Of a stretch of DNA of 64,000 nucleotides, positions 49,279 through 59,992 are shown one piece after another. The stretch's first letter is position 1. Each line of letters starts with the position of its first letter. The position numbers and the translations under genes were made by a program. Source of the stretch: Sphagnum compactum. Lineage: Eukaryota; Bryophyta; Sphagnopsida; Sphagnales. A model generated the notes under the pieces. It was not told where the DNA came from and searched no databases. It saw only the letters and a program-made list of their open reading frames with translations. The DNA is taken from the NCBI GenBank assembly GCA_965153455.1, contig OZ234499.1, forward strand, positions 17,728,271 to 17,792,270. The letters run 5' to 3'.

Positions 49279-51162
49279 ATGGATCAGAAGCAGCACCCGC
49301 AAGTTTCATTGAGTTCCACATCACAGGCTTCAAGAAGTTTCATGGTGTAGCAGAAATCCAACCGAGGTTTTAGTGGGAAGAGTATGTGAGAAAGCATCAT
49401 GGGATGCCCACAGGAACTCTGCTAGGAAGCTGCACTGTGTTGGAGACAGCAGGAGAGGGGGCACTTGGGCCTCTCATGGAGCTCTTGGACTCATCTCTTG
49501 TAGGGATTGAACATCCTTCAATTGAGAGAAGTGGAAATTCGCAAGAATTGAAGCTGGATGTGAATTCTTTGCCAACCATCCAAAAGAAAATTGTGTGGGT
49601 AAGAGTTCAAATTCTGTTGAGATCTCTGCACTACACATGTCATTCTTAGCAGTGTAAATCTATGTACTATGTCAAATAACCAGTTGTGATCCAGATGGGT
49701 TTTGACCTGACTAGTCCTGTTCTGTTCTTGGTTCTTGTTGTGGTACCCTGATTGTATATTTACCCTAATGTTGGCTTCAGACTAGTCCTGGTTCCTGTAC
49801 TGACCCCAGCATAAAAAATCATTTTATGCTTGGGTCTGTTGTGGTACCTTGATTGTAAAGGTACTCTAATGTTGGGTTCGGATTACATGCTTATGACTGG
49901 GTTTGATTTCTTTTTGCCCAACACCCATTATAGGCAGTTAAAGTTGGAATTGTGCACCTCTTCTGCCTTAAACCTGATCCATTTGCTTGAAAGAGTTGTT
50001 TGACAAATAAATTTTCTGAAAGTTCAGGTATCAGATCTTTACTTTATGTGAGAAGAGAAATGAGTTACTACCCATGTTGAAAGAATTGTTGTGTGCCATA
50101 AGTTTTCCTACCATTTGTTGCTGAGTAATTTTCTAGGGTTCTCCATTAACTGTATGATTAGTGACCCCTCCCCCCCCCCCCTCCCTCCCCACCTCTCTTT
50201 GATGTCCTCTTTATTCAGCCTCATTGAAATTATAGATAAAGACTTGTTCAAATCTGATCTTTTGAGAAGAAAAATACTGGGTGTTCAGTGTGCTTAGTGC
50301 AAGTAATGACATGGGTTAATCTGTGGGAGTTTGTGAAATGCCACCCAGGTTCATTTTGGTGTGAACAGTGATGCAACTAACTTTGCTGTCAAGTGGCGTG
50401 CAGTAAATGAAGCAACATTTCAGTGTGCTGATGAACTAGGTTGGCAGACACAGGTCTGGAATTCAAACTTTACCATTGCAAACATTGTTATTGAAGTTGT
50501 GTTCTTCAAAATGTTCTGTATCTCGGTACTGAGTTTTTTCACATCTTTAAAACCTTCTGTGTTGTGTGCGCAGCATGCACCCATCATTACTGAGGATGGT
50601 CCTATATCCCACATACGTGAGGTACCCTGTCTCCATTCTCTAAATGGTATTGAACCAGTGTTGGGCAGTTCTTTGATTTTGTTAAGAACCTCCAGTTCTG
50701 GTTTTTTCAAAAGTAAAACTTTTGACTCTGTGTTTGATACTTTACAGAATCTCAGAACCTCTGTTTCTGGAACATTTTCAGAATCAAAAGAACATCTGGT
50801 TACATATCAGATGAGTCACAGACAGGCTTGAGTTCAGGGAGCTGACATTTGGAAAGGTTATCAAATTGGGTCAGATCAGATGGGTCTCAAATTGTTCTTA
50901 ACTGGACCTTGTTGTGGTCATGTCTCAGACAACTCTCCCAGTGAAAGAGATTGTAACAGCATTGTGAAAGGAGGACTTTAATGTGACAGAGCCATACGAT
51001 GCAGGACGTTTCGTTTACAACTATGTGTATTACCACTCTTTATGCCATGCTGCAGCTCATGGGACAAGAAGCATTTTCATGCATGCGCCTTTGTTTAAGA
51101 TGATTGACAAGCAAATGCAATTCACAGAAGCTTTGCTACATGTCCTTGCTGCATTATGTTGA
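49279..51162 (+). pseudogene. Pyroglutamyl-peptidase I (family C15) pseudogene, 4 exons
   Basis: The family removes N-terminal pyroglutamate with a Cys-His-Glu catalytic site in the cytosol. Exon remnants: about 49279-49598, 50349-50453, 50574-50621 and 50929-51162, with splice sites and phases preserved. Recognisable blocks are FHITGFKKFHGV, LGSCTVLETAGEGALGPL, VHFGVNSDATNFAV with NEATFQCADELGW, APIITEDGPISHIRE and PYDAGRFVYNYVYYHSL. Damage: the natural ATG (49279) is out of frame by one base with the body; a stretch after GVAE is shifted and meets TAG 49371; TGA 50965-50967 interrupts exon 4. The catalytic Cys of the motif GRFVCNY is Tyr (TAC 51016-51018). The His-containing MHAPL is still present. 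This copy is inactive; the paralogue that replaced it is not in the window. Confidence 0.88.
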
Positions 51163-52660
51163 AAGCTTATGTACTTAACTAAATGGAAGGGCAGGTAAAA
51201 TTCTTCTCTTCCAACCAACCTGATTTACCAGCTTATTGTGAAAGCCAGGCCAGGATTGCAAGCGACTGCAACAACATATTCAATTGTCAAAACCCAGGAT
51301 TTGATAGCGATCACAACTACATAGGATTTGCCTTAAAAACGATGTAGACTTGCATGCTTTGAGGTCATTACGCAGTAATGGTCCCAAAGAATGCAAGGCC
51401 ACAGGTTGACTAACTCTTTTATTGCCAAGTGCCTTCAGGTGCAAAGAGAGCCGTGCGTCCCTGTTGCACAGGGCCGCTAGTCACATTAGCCTTGTGGCTT
51501 CAAGTCACTTTCTTCCCTCTGAAAGTTGAATGAGGCTGGAAGAGATAGTTTTGACTTTCGGATTTATACTGACATAGCTAGTATAATGAAAAGATCATGA
51601 TAAATTATCTACGATGATTTATTATGTTCGAGAAAATAGCTTAGTTGGTTCAATTGTCAAAGCCCCAGGATTTAGAAGCAATTGCAACAACATATTCGTT
51701 GCCTGGCATTATTGTTCTTTGTATGTTACTTACCAAATGATACTACCATGGTATTACTATTTGTTGTTAAGGTGGAGACTCATGTTTTATTATAGCTTTT
51801 GGCTAACAGCTTTCTAAGGTTGGCATTCCTCCAAGCCAGGTGTTTAGGAAAGAAAGGTGGGGGAAGTGTAGTGTTGTGTGGGTACGAGAGCATGTATGAG
51901 TATCTCTCTATAGTTTCATAATTCGTTCATAGCTAAAACTTGGCTAAAAGTTTTTATGGAGGATGATCTTCACCTTAGCTCCATCACAAAGAACAATGAG
52001 TTACTATTTTTGAAGAAAAAAGAAGATGAAGAACCCATGTTTTCTGGAGAAAGTTTGAGAATGTAGATCTCATTGATTGATCGATTTCAACTTCTTCTTG
52101 CTTGCATTGTAGGCCCATCCAAAATGTTTTTTGTGCTATCAAGCATTGTTTTGATTGTATGATGTAGCCACACAAATACCAGAAGAGAAAGTAGCCGAAT
52201 TCGGCTTAAGGTAACAGAGGAAAGTAGATAATTCTAAGAGTCCTGCTATATTTTTGTGACCTGCTGGAACTATTGTCTAAATATGGCGGTTTCAGAAAAC
52301 ATAACTTCCTCAAGATCTGGCAACTTTGGCACATTTCTTTCACAAAAATCCATTGTATGAGTCATCACACTGGATTATGGTATTTTTTTTCGTCAACAAG
52401 TGACAAAAGTTTGCACGCAACACAAATGCTACAATCCAGTACTCAAATCATAGCAGCTTTTCATTCTCTGGAGGCAAAATCTGTCTCCCCACCCTACACA
52501 CTACAAGTAAAAATATATGGAGCAATTAGAAAGTGTGATCGATTTGCTCATGTGAAGTAACTTAAGTAATTACTTGCACAGAGCCTTGCCATATAGAAAG
52601 TGTGATCAAACTGCTTGTGTGAAGTGACTTAAGTACTTAAGGTGCAAACTAACTACTAAA
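51163..52660. other. Intergenic DNA downstream of the pseudogene
   Basis: No gene was recognised. A direct repeat pair with TTCAATTGTCAAA, CCCAGGATTT and GCAACAACATATTC lies at about 51262-51330 and 51645-51705. Confidence 0.4.
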
Positions 52661-52663
52661 TGA

Positions 52664-53101
52664 TGCAAACATGTTCCTCGATTAACCTCATAAGACTTGT
52701 CAAATGCATGATATAAATAAACCTTCATCAATCGAAACAAACATGCAAAGAAACTTTGTTGAACTTCAAGTTCATTCCTTAGCTCCTTAGAAAAATAAGT
52801 ACCAATAGCAAGAACCTTGTATGCATAGAAAGACCTATAACATTTTGGTGAGGAAAACCTTAAACCCTTTCATATGCACAAAATAAATGAAGCGAGGTTC
52901 TCGTGCAATTTGAATCTAGACATGGTCACAACTCATCACCAATTTATCAAAAACTCATCGTAGCTTGTCCTCATGAAAGAGATACCATCTTATAAATGAA
53001 GCGAGGTTCTTGTGCAATTTGAATCTAGACATGGTCACAACTCATCACCAATTTATCAAAAACTCATCGTAGCTTTGTCCTCATGAAAGAGATACCATCT
53101 T
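52664..53101. repeat. Dispersed repeat with a 109-bp tandem duplication
   Basis: The first part (52664-52980) is related to 42188-42722. Within it, a 109-bp unit beginning ATAAATGAAGCGAGGTTCT and ending GAGATACCATCTT is tandemly duplicated (about 52884-52992 and 52993-53101) with only one or two differences. The near identity means the tandem step is recent compared with the dispersed copy. Confidence 0.8.
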
Positions 53102-54213
53102 TTTAAATACGTTATGTAAGTCACACAAGGATTTATATCAAGATGACAAATACTTAAAATTCCCAAAATCACGATTTTGAGATTGGGCATCTTTTCTTAA
53201 TGCTTACAACATTGGAGCTTCATTACTCTCAAAAAAAAAAACAAATGAATTGGGACATGAAATAATTTTGTTTATAGTTCATGTCAAGAATTGTTTAATA
53301 ATGTGTAACAAACAACACAAGCAATGTGCTTAAACCCTACCTATTAGTACGAACGAAAGCCAAGGAGGTTGCAAGGTTGAAATTGTGAGCAAAAAAATGT
53401 TTAGGGTTTAGGGTTTTTTTACTAAAGTTTTAGGGTTTAATTGTTTAGGGTTTAGGGTAAAAAAACTTCAAGTATAAACAAAGAATGATGTGTTAAAAAA
53501 GTTCCAAACTATTGTTAAAAGTTTTTGGAAATTTGCATGTCTTTTCTTCTTCTTCTTCTTCTTCTTCTTCTTTTTAAAAATTTAATAATATTTTTTTTAT
53601 TTTTTAGCTCTCAATTTTATGAAACAGTGTCACTGGAGAGGAGGATCCCTAGGAAATTCAACCCAAAAAAAGGGGGAAAAAAAAAAGGGAAAAAAAAAAA
53701 ATTCGTGGGTAAAATAGTAATTTCCTTTAAGAAATAGAGAAAAAAAAATTTATAGAGAAAAGTAAAGTGGATATTAAGAGAATGGGAGGACCAATCACAG
53801 CGCGTCTTGTTATGAATCCAAACTCAGTTGAGGATAAGATCCAGCGGTCAAGTGTGAATGCGTTTGTGTTACAGCGAAGGAGAGCGTCCAAGGGAGCGAG
53901 CGAGCGCGCGAGAGAGAGAGAAACGAGTGCGACTTTGTGTGTTTCGCATTTTGTCGAGAAATAATTTTGCGAGAGGAATTTTTGTGGAGGGATCTCGGAG
54001 AGGTTTTTTTTTGGTTGTATTCATTTCTGACGGGATCACAGAGACGGAATTTTTCGGGGGAATTTTTGGTGTGGAGGGATTTGAGTACAGGATTTGTTTT
54101 TTGGTGAGGGTCGTCTTCTGTGGAGGAGGAGGAGGACGGGTTTGAGGACGGGTTTTGTGAGAGGGAGAGGGAATTTCTGTTGTTGTTGTTGTTGATTTTT
54201 ATTTTTTGTTGCG
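53102..54213 (+). promoter_or_regulatory. Upstream region of GSA aminomutase with telomere-type cluster
   Basis: A cluster of five to six TTTAGGG motifs lies at 53400-53460. It is followed by a CTT run (53541-53570), an A/G-rich stretch and a G-rich leader with TTG/TTC runs up to the start codon at 54214. The motifs could be interstitial telomere debris or regulatory telo-boxes. No other gene was recognised. Confidence 0.5.
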
Positions 54214-57200
54214 ATGGCGGCCTTGGTCGGTGGAGCTGCGGCTTCTTGTGTTGCAGCGGGAGCGGCGGCTGGTGACTGGTCGGGGTTCAGGTTTTTGGAC
54301 AATAGCTGCGCTTCCTCTTCTTCGCGGAGCTCGTTTCTTAGGTTGCAGCAGCAGCAACAATCTGTGGTTGGAAGTAGGAGTAGTGGCGGCGGAAGTGGCA
54401 TTCGGATGGCTCTCGCTGTCGAGAAGAAGTTTGTGACTACCAAGTCTGAAGAGATTTTCACCGCCGCTAAGGTGCTGCATACCTACTCTCTCTGTTGTTT
54501 ACCTCCTTGTCTGTTCGCTCTCTCTCTCTCTCTCTCTCTCTCTAGAATACATGTTAAGAGCATTCATTCTGACCTTGGTGAGTGTGCTATGGGATTCGAA
54601 GTTCGGAAATGCTTGTTTTTCAGTGCACGCTAGATGGTTAGCTGCGAAGAGGACGTGCGATATACATGTCTGGGGTTTATTACGTCGGAGGAAAACCAGC
54701 CTAAACGCTGGGGCTGACTGTGATGCTGCTCCTGTTATGATGTTATGGAAATGTCCAGCTTTAACGAGGATGCTGTGGTGCTGCTCCTGTTATAATGTTA
54801 TTGAAATCTCCAGCTTCAATGAGGGTGTTGTGGTAGCAGTCATGAGTGAGAGAGAGAGATACTGTACTTTCGTAACATGTGCAGGACACCATACCCCCCT
54901 CCTCCTTCCCTTGTGGTTGATTTTTCTGCAAGAAAAGCTTTGAAAATTCTGGCAAATCAACTGGAATTTATAGCACAACAGTGAGAAGCTTTATGTGAAT
55001 TGCTCAGTGATATACTCATACTTCTCGAGGAACTGATTTGTAATGAGCATAACTTTGACTTTGTCAGTAGAGAGCCCCACCAGTGTGAAATGTATTTTGG
55101 GAGCAGATGAGATGGCAAAAGAAAGTCTTGTACTTCATTCTGTAGGGCTTAAACCCCCAGATAAAGGTTGGATATTTTAGCATTCAGAGTTCTTTTCTGA
55201 ATGATTTTGTATAGAGTTTGGTCTGCATTCTCCCTTCTGTCTGCTCTATTCTGGTCTTTCTTCCTTATGTGCTGTCTCTTTGAATTTTGTTTTGGGGCCC
55301 CTCTTTTTGCCATTCTTTTCTTTGGTGTAGGGTGCTTGCCAGTCTCATTGCTGAGTCTTGCTGTTGCTTTCAGACTTGCGACAGAAACTCAGTATGCAGA
55401 CTATTGGGTACAGTGGCCTATACCCTCTGTAGGGAGTTGATGAAGTCAATGGGTAAAAGTTGTGATAGAAAAGTTGATCATACATGTTACACTTGATGGT
55501 CATGGAACAGCTGAGAGACTGTCACTGCTGTTCATACCGCTAGTTGTGTAATTCATTTTGAACTAGGTGTTCTCTTCTGTGTATTCCTTCTTCCCTGTTC
55601 CTCAGTCCTTGTCTGGAGTTTTTCTTTTACTCAATGGCACTTTTTTTTCGCCTGATTCTGGCAATATTTAACTATGAGCATGAAAATTTCTCAATGCTCA
55701 TGAGAGTCACCCAATGTCTTTCTGAACAGAGTGAAATCACTGTGTAAGTCTGCCAAACAACATAGTAATTGAGCTAAGTACCTGCACTGTATGGCTGTTA
55801 TAAGCAGGAATTGATGCCCGGAGGAGTAAATTCTCCAGTCAGAGCCTTCAAGTCAGTTGGTGGACAGCCAATTGTCTTTGATCATGTGAAGGGTTCGCAT
55901 GCATGGGATGTGGATGGCAACGAGTATATTGACTATGTTGGAACATGGGGTCCTGCTATCATTGGACATTGTGATGATGAGGTGGGTTATTTCTTTTACC
56001 AAGTGCTTCATGCCACACCTCTTGATTCAGTGCTTTACTCACAGCTGAAAATTAAGAAGCATCTGCAAAATAGCCAGCTTCTGCTGTATTCACATTTTGA
56101 CACTGAATTTTTTTAACACAGGATTGCTATTCTCATGCAGGTGAATGCCAAACTTGTTGAAGCCCTTAAGAAAGGGACAAGTTTTGGGGCACCTTGTGCA
56201 CTAGAGAACATTCTGGCAGATATGGTGATAAAGGCAGTGCCAAGCATTGAAATGGTGCGGTTTGTGAACTCAGGAACAGAGGCTTGCATGGGCATGCTTC
56301 GCGTAGCTCGTGCCTACACAGGACGCCAAATGATCGTCAAGTTTGAAGGATGTTACCATGGCCATGCTGACCCTTTCCTGGTGAAGGCTGGCAGTGGTGT
56401 TGCAACCCTTGGGCTCCCTGACTCACCAGGTGTTCCTCAAGCTGCTACAGCACCCACCCTTACAGCACCTTACAATGACTTGGAGGCTGTTAAGGAGATT
56501 TTTGCAAACCACAAGAATAATATTGCAGCAGTTATCTTGGAGCCTGTGGTAGGAAACTCAGGTTTCATTGTTCCCAAGGTAGAATTTCTGGAGGGTCTGA
56601 GGGAAATTACTAAGGAACACGGAGCCTTGCTAGTTTTTGATGAAGTGATGACAGGCTTTCGGATAGCTTACGGGGGTGCACAAGAGTATTTTGGTATCAC
56701 TCCTGATCTTACCACTTTGGGTAAGATCATTGGGGGTGGATTACCTGTTGGAGCCTATGGAGGTAAGAGAGAAATTATGGAGATGGTGGCACCTGCAGGG
56801 CCTGTGTATCAAGCAGGCACACTCAGTGGCAATCCTTTAGCCATGACGGCTGGTATCTACACACTCCAACGGTTGCAAAAGGCTGGAACCTATGAGTACC
56901 TGGATGAAGTAACTGGGAAGCTTACCCAAGGTATTCTTCAGGCTGCACGAGAAGCTGGACATGATGTATGTGGTGGACACATCCGTGGCATGTTTGGTTT
57001 CTTCTTCACAGCAGGCCCTGTAAATAATTTTGAAGATGCCAAGAGGAGTGATACTGCAAAGTTTGCAAAGTTTCACAGGTCAGATTGTTCTCCTGATACA
57101 CTTCCCAAGCAGGCCCCTTCCAAGTTGGTGCAATTTCAGATTGGAGTCAAAGTTTGAGAGTCTTCTAATCTTCTCAATGTGGATGTGGAAAGCTGACTTA

Positions 57201-57464
57201 TGAAGTAGAGCTTTACCAGCAGTGACCCATGACAAGTAAGACAACACTAATGGGCTCATAATCAGTGACAATTATGGTGTATGCTCGCATTCCTGTCCTC
57301 TGAATCTGAAGTTTTCTGTGGTTTGTCTGAGCAGGGGTATGCTAGAGAGAGGAGTATACTTGGCACCATCCCAATATGAAGCAGGTTTCACAGGCCTTGC
57401 CCACACAGAAGAAGATGTTGCCTTCACAATTGCTGCAGCTAAAGAGGTTTTGAAGAGCATTTGA
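54214..57464 (+). CDS. GSA: Glutamate-1-semialdehyde 2,1-aminomutase, plastid, 4 exons
   Basis: Exons: 54214-54471, 55808-55981, 56141-57078 and 57335-57464, all GT-AG, giving 499 residues. The enzyme uses PLP to convert glutamate-1-semialdehyde into 5-aminolevulinate, the precursor of chlorophyll and heme, in the plastid stroma. Exon 1 (86 codons) is an Ala/Ser/Gln/Gly-rich transit peptide ending near the mature start; it contains a CAG-encoded Gln run. The mature part is textbook: [59 protein letters not shown] and [18 protein letters not shown], with the PLP lysine at about residue 339. Nothing is missing. Intron 1 is 1.3 kb and carries a 55-bp tandem duplication and one copy of a dispersed phrase. 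The gene converges with SIN3, 2.5 kb away. Confidence 0.97.
54725..54835. repeat. 55-bp tandem duplication in GSA intron 1
   Basis: Two diverged units begin CTGCTCCTGTTAT at 54726 and 54781 and end TTCAATGAG or TTAACGAG. They are fully intronic. Confidence 0.7.
55375..55490. repeat. Dispersed phrase in GSA intron 1
   Basis: The phrase GACAGAAACTCAGTATG, then GAGTTGATGAAGTCAATGGG and GTTGTGATAG, parallels 30053-30135 (CAGAAACTCAGCACATTGG, GCTGATGAAATCAGTGGG, GTTATGATAG). It resembles more distantly the blocks near 8566 and 9490. Confidence 0.5.
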
Positions 57465-59992
57465 AGCATTGCTGTTTGATGGGCAAAATGCCTGCTTGAT
57501 TCACTGGAATTTGTTCTTATTGTAGCTCCCTTACAGCAGCACTATGTATGCTGCACTCACCACAAGTCATGATATGCTCCTGGGGTTGTCCCTGTAGGGT
57601 GGGGAGTAAATTGTAGGTCCTACCGACAGAATATGAACAAAGTTAACTGAGTTCCGCTTTGCTTGGTGGCACTAGTGGTGTCAATTAATAGTGAGGAATG
57701 GGACCAAGACTTTGTTTGATATTTTCTCCCCTCAGTTTTGTTCAGATTATCACTATTTACACACATTTATGTGTCCTCAATATTGGCATAACTCTATGTG
57801 ACTGGTTTGTGGTCTGATTTTCAGTGCTTTGAGAGGTGATACTATCTACACTTTACTGAGTGCTAGCCACCCCCATCATGAGAGTTGTCTTCCTGTTGAT
57901 TCCAGAGACAGTGACAGAAACCCAGAATATAGATCTGTGTAGAGTTGTTTCCTCAAAATTTCAAAGCCATCTGTCGCATTTTGGCATGGCAACTTCAAAT
58001 CAGACTTTCTATTTGTTGCTATGCATGAAATGGTCCTCCTATGCATGACTGATTTTGTATTTTGCATCAAAAGAAGCCTGCATGATATGCACACTAACCT
58101 TTCAAGTGCTTAAGTACAGCACCTCGTCTGTAAAAATCTCTTTACACCAACCAGACTTGTTCCAGCTAAGTAGCCAACCCAAGCCTGTATACTTTTGACA
58201 CACATAACAGCACACAATAAATGAATTTTGTGGCAAAGGGAAAATGCAGCAGAATGCATGAATTTTGTGTTTAAAGGGAAATTGTAAACTCACAAAAACT
58301 AAGTTCTTTTGACAACATCAAACTATTGGAATTAGAAGTAAAGTGTAGAAACGGGAAGGCAAATATATCAATGAATGCTTGCCAGCCATTGGGCAATATT
58401 TTTGCAAAGGAACAGCAGAAAAGAATCCTTAATAATTGCAAGCCTGTGAGCAAAGATTAATAACAAAATTTCAATGTGGAAAACTGTTGCAAAGCCAGGC
58501 AAATAGATGCCCCAATGTCTCTCCCTCCAGGAGTATGCACAACATCATGGTGAGGTCATGGTCATGGCACTTTGTCGGACCATCAATGGAGATGTTCCCA
58601 ACATAACCCACCATTTTCTTCTACATGGTTCATCATGGTGATCAATCTGGACAGTGAAGTTTGCAGCAAGTGTAGAGAGGCTAAGATCTCCATATTAGTA
58701 GCCACCAGGCATCAGCATCCTGAGAAAGCCCTGTTGTGTTTTCCCTGGCTATGAATCTGGATCAAGTTTCAAAAGAGCATTCAGTTGTCAGGCAGCCACT
58801 AACTGCTTCATGTTCTTCCCCTGCTCAAGAAAATTGTGCAGAGAGAAATGGGACCAAAGATCCTCATTCTGTGACCACTTGTACACTAAACATATGTCCA
58901 CCAAAGATTTTGGGAAAACCAGTGGTGCCACCAAAATCAAAAGCACAGGACCTCGAGTTTGCTAAAAAAAAATTTGTTCAGGCACACAGTGACATTGCCC
59001 ACAACACTTGGAACCATGTTAGCTTGAGGTGGCCGTCACTAGCTTGGACAACTGTATAACACAAGCAACATCACAAACAGGTTCATTACCATCTGGCTTC
59101 TTCTACATGTTGCAGCAATACTCTGAAATAAACTTCCTCGATTGTCACTAGTGTGGCACAACTGGGCAAGACTCTGCTTGTGAAGGGCATGCAGGCTGGC
59201 ATGTCTCTCTTGCTTCTGCCATGAACTTAAGTTTTCTGCAACTTTCAACTGCAGAAACCTCAAGAGTAATGTGCCCAGAGCATATTAGAGCATCTACATT
59301 GCTATCATGAGTCATGTGAGGAGCCCAACTGTGCTGGCTACATACTAATATTATTGACAGAAAACTAGGAAGCAAAAGCTATCTGGTAGAGCGCTGTGTC
59401 ATGTTGCAAATTCAATCACAATGGACCCCAAAGTCAGATAGGATGTGATTTCATACCAGAGTGTGGTCCGTGTAATAAGTCTGATCTACTCCATTGCATT
59501 CTGGCGGGTATCTGCAATGGTGACACTGCAAAAGGCACATGAAACAACCAAAGAGTAAGAACCACCCAGAAATCTGGTGTTACTACATATGTACTCATTG
59601 TACCCCTGCTGATAACTAGATGCTGAACCTGACCATTACAACAAGCAGGTGTGAACCACACCCATGCTGATTTGGCATTGATTTCAGGGTTCATCTCCAG
59701 CCAATGATCATGCTAAAGGGGAGCTTCTGAATCCCATCAGGCCTCCCAGTTGACCTTGACAGTCATGGGTTGATCATCTTCAGGAATTCTTCATCATGTA
59801 CTAGAATCTAGAACCCAAGATGCCACTGTTTGAGTATTAGTCTCATTAGGTTTCCACTGAAACAACAAAATACCCCTACCCCACAACCTATATCCAGGTA
59901 CACAGGATGAACCACTGATTGTAGCTGCTGAGGAAAATATTGAGGAAACAATATCAGTATGACATTATTTCTAGACATTTTTTGGGGGGATG
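57465..59992. other. Intergenic DNA between convergent GSA and SIN3
   Basis: This probably contains both 3' untranslated regions. The plus-strand frame at 58736-59059 (107 codons) and the minus-strand frame at 59434-59694 have no recognised domain and no supporting splice sites. No RNA gene or transposon was identified. Confidence 0.45.

Noticed and set aside
51645-51705. A tRNA-like D-arm wording (TAGCTTAGTTGGTTC).
   Set aside because: No anticodon arm, T-arm or acceptor pairing can be drawn; the nearby repeat explains the similarity.
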